A program made the translations under genes and the position numbers. Positions 13,359 to 18,124 of a stretch of 18,124 nucleotides of DNA are shown piece after piece. The notes under the pieces are model-generated. The model worked only from the letters and a program-made list of their open reading frames with translations. It made no database searches and was not told the DNA's origin. This DNA comes from Lachnospira sp. UBA4285 (GTDB taxonomy: Bacteria > Bacillota > Clostridia > Lachnospirales > Lachnospiraceae): positions 4,373 through 22,496 of the forward strand of contig DGVL01000075.1 in the NCBI GenBank assembly GCA_002394965.1, written 5' to 3'. Within the stretch, counting starts at the first letter, position 1; each line of letters begins with the position of its first letter.

Positions 13359-15716
13359 ATGGAACAAGTGAAATTACCTGTCCTGGTGCTTGATGATATG
13401 ACCGTGCTGCCACACGCGGTCATATCTTTTTCGTTCAGGCACCCGGAAATGGCGGCGACACTTAACTGGCTTCAGAATCACGGTGAGACGGAAGTCTTTG
13501 CTGTATGCCGCCGGAGAGATGCGGACATCTCAGCGCCGCCGCATGTGTACGAACAGCTGTACCCGAATGGTACGCTCGCTGCCATACAGGAAAGCAAGAT
13601 GACTGATCCGATCACCTGGAAAGTGACGCTGGAGGGGAGAGAGCGGGGCGTACTCACAGAAGTCGTGTATGACGACGAGGGGCTCCATGGATCCGTGCTG
13701 CTTCAGGACGAGCCGGCGGATCCGGACATTCTGAAGAAAAAGGCTATGGAAGCTGAACTTCGCGACGGACTCGAGGCTCTTGTCAGGAATCTTCCAGGAG
13801 TCCCGGAGGACATAATGCGCAGGTTCGGGTCTGTCACGTCTGGCAGCAGTCTTCAGAGCATCATGGCCAATATAATCAGCCATTTCGCGTCAGACAATGA
13901 AGACCGGCAGAATTATCTGAAACTGGCCGGCGTGGACGAGCAGTTTGCGTATACTCTGACATTCCTCAGGAAAGCGGCTGAGATCGCCAGAATCCGAGCG
14001 GAGATAGCATCCAAGGTTCACAGCAGCCTTGACAAGAATCAGAGAGACTATGTCCTCCGCGAGGAGATGCGGGTCATCGGACAGGAACTGGGTGACCTGA
14101 CGCCGGAGTCCGAGGCGGATGAGTTCCTGAAGAAGGTGGATTCACTCTCGGCCTCTGAACAGGTAAAAAAGAATATCCGCCGGGAGATCCGGCGCTTCAA
14201 GGCGCTTGCGCCCGGCTCACCGGATGCGAGCATGAGCCGTGCCTACATCGAGACGCTTGTTTCCATGCCTTGGGACAAGAGCGCTCCGGTGAAGACAGAT
14301 CTGAAGAGCGCGAGAGAAGTGCTCGACAGGGATCACTATGGACTGACGGAAGTGAAGGAACGCATCATTGAGGCACTGAGTGTCCGGATAGCCACGCGCG
14401 GAAGAAAGGGAGATGCCCCGATTCTGTGCCTGGCAGGGCCGCCGGGGACCGGAAAGACCTCAATCGCCCGTTCTGTCGCAGCCGCTTTGGGAATCTCCTA
14501 TATCCGGGTCGCTCTGGGCGGCGTTCACGATGAAGCGGAGATCCGGGGACACCGCAGAACCTACGTGGGAGCTCTTCCGGGACGCATCGCCGCAGGGCTT
14601 AAGAGCGCAGGCGTCAATAACCCGCTGATGCTGCTGGATGAGATCGACAAGGTGGGAGGAGATGGCTTTCAGGGAGACCCGCAGGCAGCTCTTCTGGAAG
14701 TGCTTGACGGGGAGCAGAACCGGCATTTTGTCGACCATTATATCGATATGGAAACGGATCTCTCCAACGTGCTGTTCATATGCACAGCCAATGACCTGGG
14801 CAGTATCAGTCAGCCGCTGTATGACAGGATGGAGATCATCAACCTCTCCGGCTACACTGTAAACGAAAAACTTCACATCGCGCAGGAGCATCTGATCCCG
14901 AAGCAGACTGATAAAAACGGGCTTAAGGCCGGACAACTGAAGATCTCCGACAATGCTCTGAGAAGGATCGTCGAGGGATATACGGCTGAGGCGGGTGTCA
15001 GACAGCTTGAAAGACAGATTGCGAAGATCTGCCGTATCAGCGTGAAAAGGCTGTACAGGAACGGACAGATTCGCGCGGACCAGGTTCTGGTGACAGAGCG
15101 GAACGTAGCCAGGTATCTAGGCAGAGAGAAATTCGAGAAGCCGGTCCTGCACACAGAAGATGAGATCGGAGTTGTGAATGGGCTGGCCTGGACACAGGCC
15201 GGCGGCACAACACTTGAGATTGAAGTTCTTGTGCTGGAGGGAAAACCAGGACTCATTATGACTGGCCAGCTCGGCGACGTGATGAAGGAATCTGCGCAGA
15301 TTGCAGTCAGCTATGCGCGTTCTATTGCCGGTAAGCCTGCTGACTACTATGAAAATCATCAGTTCCACCTGCATGTTCCGGAAGGCGCGGTGAAGAAGGA
15401 TGGACCGAGCGCCGGCATTACCATGGCGACGGCTTTCTATTCGGCCATCACCGGGTGCAAGGTCCGCAAGGATGTCGCCATGTCCGGCGAGATCACCCTG
15501 CGCGGCAAGGTCCTTCCGGTCGGAGGTCTGAAGGAAAAACTTCTTGCCGCCCAGTCGGCGGGCATGCGCCGGGTGATCGTGTCAGAGGAGAACCGCGCCG
15601 CCATAGAGGAACTGGATCCGGAGGTGACGCACGGCATGGAAATCGTATATGTGCGCACATTCCGGCAAGTACTGGACCATGCGCTGGCAGACGATACAGA
15701 AAAAGGAATGATATGA
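13359..15716 (+). CDS. lon: ATP-dependent protease La (Lon)
   Basis: 785 residues, normal for bacterial LonA. GTGAGGA (13346-13352) lies 6 bases before ATG 13359. Seen: an N-terminal substrate-recognition domain (about 1-200) opening with LPVLVLDDMTVLPHA, a helical region (about 205-310), and an AAA+ module with Walker A GPPGTGKT (about 360-367) and Walker B LLDEIDK. The C-terminal protease domain has Ser684 in DGPSAG and Lys727 in GGLKEK, which form the catalytic dyad 43 residues apart as in E. coli Lon. Known role: degrades misfolded and regulatory proteins in the cytoplasm. It overlaps ysxC by the ATGA arrangement. The order clpX-lon-ysxC matches that of many Firmicutes. Nothing unusual was seen in the catalytic residues. 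Confidence 0.98.
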   Translation: MEQVKLPVLVLDDMTVLPHAVISFSFRHPEMAATLNWLQNHGETEVFAVCRRRDADISAPPHVYEQLYPNGTLAAIQESKMTDPITWKVTLEGRERGVLTEVVYDDEGLHGSVLLQDEPADPDILKKKAMEAELRDGLEALVRNLPGVPEDIMRRFGSVTSGSSLQSIMANIISHFASDNEDRQNYLKLAGVDEQFAYTLTFLRKAAEIARIRAEIASKVHSSLDKNQRDYVLREEMRVIGQELGDLTPESEADEFLKKVDSLSASEQVKKNIRREIRRFKALAPGSPDASMSRAYIETLVSMPWDKSAPVKTDLKSAREVLDRDHYGLTEVKERIIEALSVRIATRGRKGDAPILCLAGPPGTGKTSIARSVAAALGISYIRVALGGVHDEAEIRGHRRTYVGALPGRIAAGLKSAGVNNPLMLLDEIDKVGGDGFQGDPQAALLEVLDGEQNRHFVDHYIDMETDLSNVLFICTANDLGSISQPLYDRMEIINLSGYTVNEKLHIAQEHLIPKQTDKNGLKAGQLKISDNALRRIVEGYTAEAGVRQLERQIAKICRISVKRLYRNGQIRADQVLVTERNVARYLGREKFEKPVLHTEDEIGVVNGLAWTQAGGTTLEIEVLVLEGKPGLIMTGQLGDVMKESAQIAVSYARSIAGKPADYYENHQFHLHVPEGAVKKDGPSAGITMATAFYSAITGCKVRKDVAMSGEITLRGKVLPVGGLKEKLLAAQSAGMRRVIVSEENRAAIEELDPEVTHGMEIVYVRTFRQVLDHALADDTEKGMI

Positions 15717-16297
15717 TACTTGTAAAATCCGTAAACCTGTCGACTGTCATCGGACCGACCAGCCGGATCCCGGACAATCTGCTCCCCGAATTCGCATTCG
15801 CCGGGAAGAGCAACGTGGGAAAGTCCTCTCTGATTAACAGTCTGATGAACCGCAAGTCATACGCGCGCGTATCCCAGAAACCGGGCAAGACGCAGACGAT
15901 CAACTACTATTCGGTCAATGAAGCGTTCCTGCTCGTCGACCTGCCGGGTTACGGCTATGCAAAGGCGGGAGAGCAGGCTCAGACTGCCTGGAGTCAGCTG
16001 ATCGAGAGATACCTGAATACGTCCGGTCAGCTGCGGCAGGTCTTTCTGCTGGCTGACGTAAGACGCGAGGTGGCTGACAACGATCGCATGATGCTTGACT
16101 GGATCCGCACGGCAGGATTTGAACCGGTCATCATTGCGACAAAGATGGACAAGCTGAAAAGAAGTGAAGTAAAGGGAAGGATCGAGGCGCTTCGGCGCGG
16201 ATTTGCGCTTCGCGATGAAGAGCGGATGATCCCCTTCTCTGCCCGGACAGGGACCGGGCGGGATCAGATACTGGAAGAAATCGAAAAACAGCTGTAA
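15713..16297 (+). CDS. ysxC: Ribosome-assembly GTPase YsxC (EngB/YihA)
   Basis: 194 residues, typical. Start at ATG 15713, overlapping the lon stop by 4 bases, with AAGGA (15703-15707) 5 bases upstream. Longer frames reaching into lon are rejected because they add non-family sequence. Seen: G1 GKSNVGKSS, switch-region motif GKTQTINYY, G3 DLPGYGYA, G4 TKMDK and G5 SARTG. Known role: an essential GTPase in late 50S subunit maturation. Its position after lon is a classic Gram-positive arrangement, and the overlap suggests translational coupling. A strong terminator follows directly. Confidence 0.96.
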   Translation: MILVKSVNLSTVIGPTSRIPDNLLPEFAFAGKSNVGKSSLINSLMNRKSYARVSQKPGKTQTINYYSVNEAFLLVDLPGYGYAKAGEQAQTAWSQLIERYLNTSGQLRQVFLLADVRREVADNDRMMLDWIRTAGFEPVIIATKMDKLKRSEVKGRIEALRRGFALRDEERMIPFSARTGTGRDQILEEIEKQL

Positions 16298-16303
16298 TAA
16301 CGA

Positions 16304-16341
16304 AACCCGGAAAAGCCTCACGGCTCATCCGGGTTGTTTTT
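16304..16341 (+). terminator. Strong terminator of the lon-ysxC transcript
   Basis: Outer arms AACCCGGA (16304-16311) and TCCGGGTT (16328-16335), with inner pairing AGCC/GGCT (16314-16317 with 16322-16325). A run of five T follows at 16337-16341. The hairpin also contains the stop codon of the convergent DUF4364 gene. On the minus strand the T-run is weak, so it mainly serves ysxC. Confidence 0.88.
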
Positions 16342-16866
16342 ATCATCATCTTTGAGAAGCCGATGCATCACGTTGGAATAGATGTCCTGCGAGGCGTCGC
16401 GCCATCTCCCTGCCATACGCTCGGCCTCCGTGCGGTCCGGCACCGACAGGTTCAGCTCAAATACGGTCTGTGCGTCCTCACGGATCTGGCAGTGCACGAT
16501 GTAGTCGCCTGAGGTGGACTTGTAAAAATCGGATGTTATACCCACTTCAGCCTGATAGTCATATCTGTGGTCCTTCAGATATCCTTCGACATCTTCCTGA
16601 ATGGCCTTCGGGAGCATTGAGCGGAACGAGTCGATCGTGTACCGTCCGCTGTCGGTAAGCCTGTACTGCGTCGCATTCCGGACAGTTGTCTCGTCAAGCA
16701 GCCGGTCCTCAACCAGCGAGTGGAGTGTTTCCTGCGCTTTGAAGAAATTCGTATAGTTATGCGAGATCAGGAAATCCGTTATATGCGAGTTATTCAGCGG
16801 AAAGCGCACATTGCGCAGCATATACAGGATAATCAGTTTATATAATGTTTCAGCTTCGTTGTTCAT
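16318..16866 (-). CDS. DUF4364 winged-helix protein
   Basis: 182 residues on the minus strand. Seen: an N-terminal winged-helix-like region (about 1-75: ETLYKLIILYMLRNV, then LNNSHITDFLI, then YRLTDSGRYTI) resembling PadR/MarR-type DNA-binding folds. A mixed alpha/beta C-terminal half (about 90-165) and a charged tail follow. Known of the family: DUF4364 is widespread in Clostridia and assumed to be a transcriptional regulator; no target is established. Odd feature: no Shine-Dalgarno sequence is visible before the ATG, and an extended -10 motif ends 7 bases upstream, so the mRNA may be leaderless. The gene converges on ysxC and is divergent from rho. No alternative start with a good ribosome site was seen. 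Confidence 0.85.
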   Translation of the reverse strand: MNNEAETLYKLIILYMLRNVRFPLNNSHITDFLISHNYTNFFKAQETLHSLVEDRLLDETTVRNATQYRLTDSGRYTIDSFRSMLPKAIQEDVEGYLKDHRYDYQAEVGITSDFYKSTSGDYIVHCQIREDAQTVFELNLSVPDRTEAERMAGRWRDASQDIYSNVMHRLLKDDDKNNPDEP

Positions 16867-16873
16867 AGACGTT

Positions 16874-16882
16874 ATTCTAACA
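16874..16882 (-). promoter_or_regulatory. Extended -10 promoter of the DUF4364 gene
   Basis: On the minus strand the sequence reads TGTTAGAAT (TGn followed by TAGAAT), 7 bases before the ATG. The -35 region is poor. The predicted transcription start falls at or within a base or two of the start codon. Confidence 0.55.
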
Positions 16883-16951
16883 TATTGGCGCCCCGGTAGA
16901 AAGATTGTAAAATGAATTTAAAGAACATTCACCGGAGGCTTCCCCGTGCGA

Positions 16952-16979
16952 TTGACAAATATTGACCCAACGATATAAT
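16952..16979 (+). promoter_or_regulatory. Consensus sigma-A promoter of rho
   Basis: A perfect TTGACA at 16952-16957, a 16-base spacer and a perfect TATAAT at 16974-16979. The predicted start near 16986 gives a leader of about 110 bases before the ATG at 17097. Confidence 0.85.
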
Positions 16980-17096
16980 TGAGGAAGGAAACAGGGATTT
17001 CATTTGTCAGAACTTTATTCTTCTCATGTAAATCCGAGAATCTATTCGCAATTCTTTTCACAGATGGTTATAAACTGATCAGAATCAGGAGCATAC

Positions 17097-18124
17097 ATGA
17101 CGATTACCAGAGAACAGCTTGGTTCACTGTCTCTTGCAAGTCTGCGCGAGACCGCTTCGTCCCTAGGACTGAAGGGAATCTCCAAGGTGCGCAAGAATGA
17201 ACTGATCGATATTCTTCTCGCGGCGCAGGAAAAAGGTGAGGAGACATCGGCCCCGGCGCAGGAGGAGAAGACGCCTGCAAGGGCGGTGCACCGCGGGCCG
17301 GCACGAAGAAAGAAGACGGCGGCGCCGGAACCAGAAACACCCGTCAGAACAGCTGACAGGTCGCTGGAATCGGCTCCTGAGAGGGAAGCCCCGGAGGCGG
17401 CATCCGCAAGGAAGGACTCCGGAAAAGAGACGGCTTTGCCGAAGTCTTCCGGGAAAGGCAGGAGGTCTTCCGGGACGCAGCAGCGTTCAGGAGCGAAGCG
17501 TCAGCCGCGTGAGGCAGCGACTTCCCGCAGCCTGACGAAAAAAGCTGAAAAGACGGCTCAGGCCCACAGTGCCGAAACCCGGCAGGAGCGTTCGGGCGGC
17601 AAGGCGGATACTGCAAGAGACGGTGAGCCCCGTCAGATTTCGGGAAGAGCCGGTGGTGAGCCGGGCGCTCCGGCTCCATCTGCGCGGCAGACAGAGCGTG
17701 CCGTGCCTGAAAAGGCAAGAGATCTTTACGGCGAGCAGGAAGAAGAGAAAGATGAACATGCCCTGGGGATTCTCGAGATCCTGACGGAGGGGTATGGATT
17801 TATCCGCAGCGAAAACTACCTTCCGGGTAACAACGATGTATATGTGTCCCAGACACTGATTCACCGCTTCCATCTGAGAACAGGAGATGTTCTCACCGGC
17901 ATTCGCAAGTACAACAAGCCCGGCGACAAGTTCATGGCGCTTTCTTTCCTCTCGACGGTCAACGGCCGTTCTCCGATGGAACTGTCAAGGCGCCCCGTCT
18001 TTGAGAAGCTCACACCGATCTTTCCGGACACCCGGATCCGTCTGGAGAGTGAGGATGGTCCGCTGGCAATGCGCATGGTTGATCTGATCTCACCGATCGG
18101 CAAGGGGCAGCGCGGCATGATCGT
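17097..18124 (+). CDS. rho: Transcription termination factor Rho (3' truncated)
   Basis: The first 342 codons are visible; the window ends before the Walker A motif. Start at ATG 17097 with AGGAG (17087-17091) 5 bases upstream. Seen: an N-terminal Rho_N helical domain (about 5-43: LASLRETASSLGLKGISKVR), then a long low-complexity, highly charged region (about 45-218) rich in Ala, Glu, Arg, Lys, Ser and Pro with no predicted fold. Next comes the cold-shock-like primary RNA-binding domain (about 222-300: LEILTEGYGFIRSENYLPG and onward), then the linker into the ATPase domain ending at GKGQRGMIV. E. coli Rho lacks this insert; long disordered inserts occur in Rho of Actinobacteria, Bacteroidota and some Clostridia. 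Known role: hexameric RNA translocase that ends transcription. Confidence 0.95.
   Translation, partial: MTITREQLGSLSLASLRETASSLGLKGISKVRKNELIDILLAAQEKGEETSAPAQEEKTPARAVHRGPARRKKTAAPEPETPVRTADRSLESAPEREAPEAASARKDSGKETALPKSSGKGRRSSGTQQRSGAKRQPREAATSRSLTKKAEKTAQAHSAETRQERSGGKADTARDGEPRQISGRAGGEPGAPAPSARQTERAVPEKARDLYGEQEEEKDEHALGILEILTEGYGFIRSENYLPGNNDVYVSQTLIHRFHLRTGDVLTGIRKYNKPGDKFMALSFLSTVNGRSPMELSRRPVFEKLTPIFPDTRIRLESEDGPLAMRMVDLISPIGKGQRGMI

Noticed and set aside
15455..15712. In-frame upstream extension of ysxC into lon
   Set aside because: The added residues do not resemble the GTPase family. ATG 15713 has a ribosome site and the standard family N-terminus, and the longer frame is only a shadow of lon.

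Overview
This window looks like a chromosomal segment of a Firmicute of the class Clostridia, most likely Lachnospiraceae or a close relative. The base composition is moderately GC-rich by eye. The gene families (DUF1836, DUF4364, a Rho with a long disordered insert), the strong AGGAGG-type ribosome-binding sites and the order tig-clpP-clpX-lon-ysxC all point that way. No mobile element, CRISPR array, tRNA or rRNA is visible. Coding density is high and every intergenic gap is under about 230 bases. It reads as a core-genome region rather than an accessory island.

Layout. 1-2506: the end of a VWA-like (MIDAS) protein overlapping a MoxR-type AAA+ ATPase with a long C-terminal extension. 2558-2848: a YerC/TrpR-like repressor. 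2865-3497 (minus): a DUF1836 protein with a MerR-like helix-turn-helix. It is divergent from an SPFH/zinc-ribbon protein (3661-4635), and two back-to-back promoters sit between them. 4672-7092: PcrA/UvrD helicase. 7233-7454: a small single-pass membrane protein with its own promoter and terminator. 7626-9856: a cluster of NUDIX hydrolase, DJ-1/PfpI protein and a penicillin-binding D,D-carboxypeptidase-like protein. 10011-16297: the protein-quality-control block tig, clpP, clpX and lon, followed by the ribosome-assembly GTPase ysxC. 16318-16866 (minus): DUF4364 winged-helix protein. 17097-end: rho, truncated by the window edge.

How the genes fit together. Trigger factor folds nascent chains, ClpXP and Lon degrade what fails, and YsxC assembles the 50S subunit, so 10.0-16.3 kb is a translation and proteostasis unit. 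The NUDIX-DJ-1 pair is a plausible metabolite-sanitation couple. The MoxR-VWA pair is a predicted chaperone-like machine of unknown client. DUF1836 is a reasonable candidate regulator of the adjacent SPFH envelope-stress-type gene. No CIRCE or CtsR heptamer-type operators were seen upstream of tig, clpP, clpX or lon by eye.

I did not find a convincing new defence or biosynthetic system. The observations most worth checking are regulatory or domain-level: a probable leaderless DUF4364 mRNA, a perfect palindrome inside the NUDIX promoter, the divergent DUF1836/SPFH promoters, the SxN-motif deviation in the carboxypeptidase, the hairpin between clpP and clpX, and the roughly 170-residue disordered insert in Rho.
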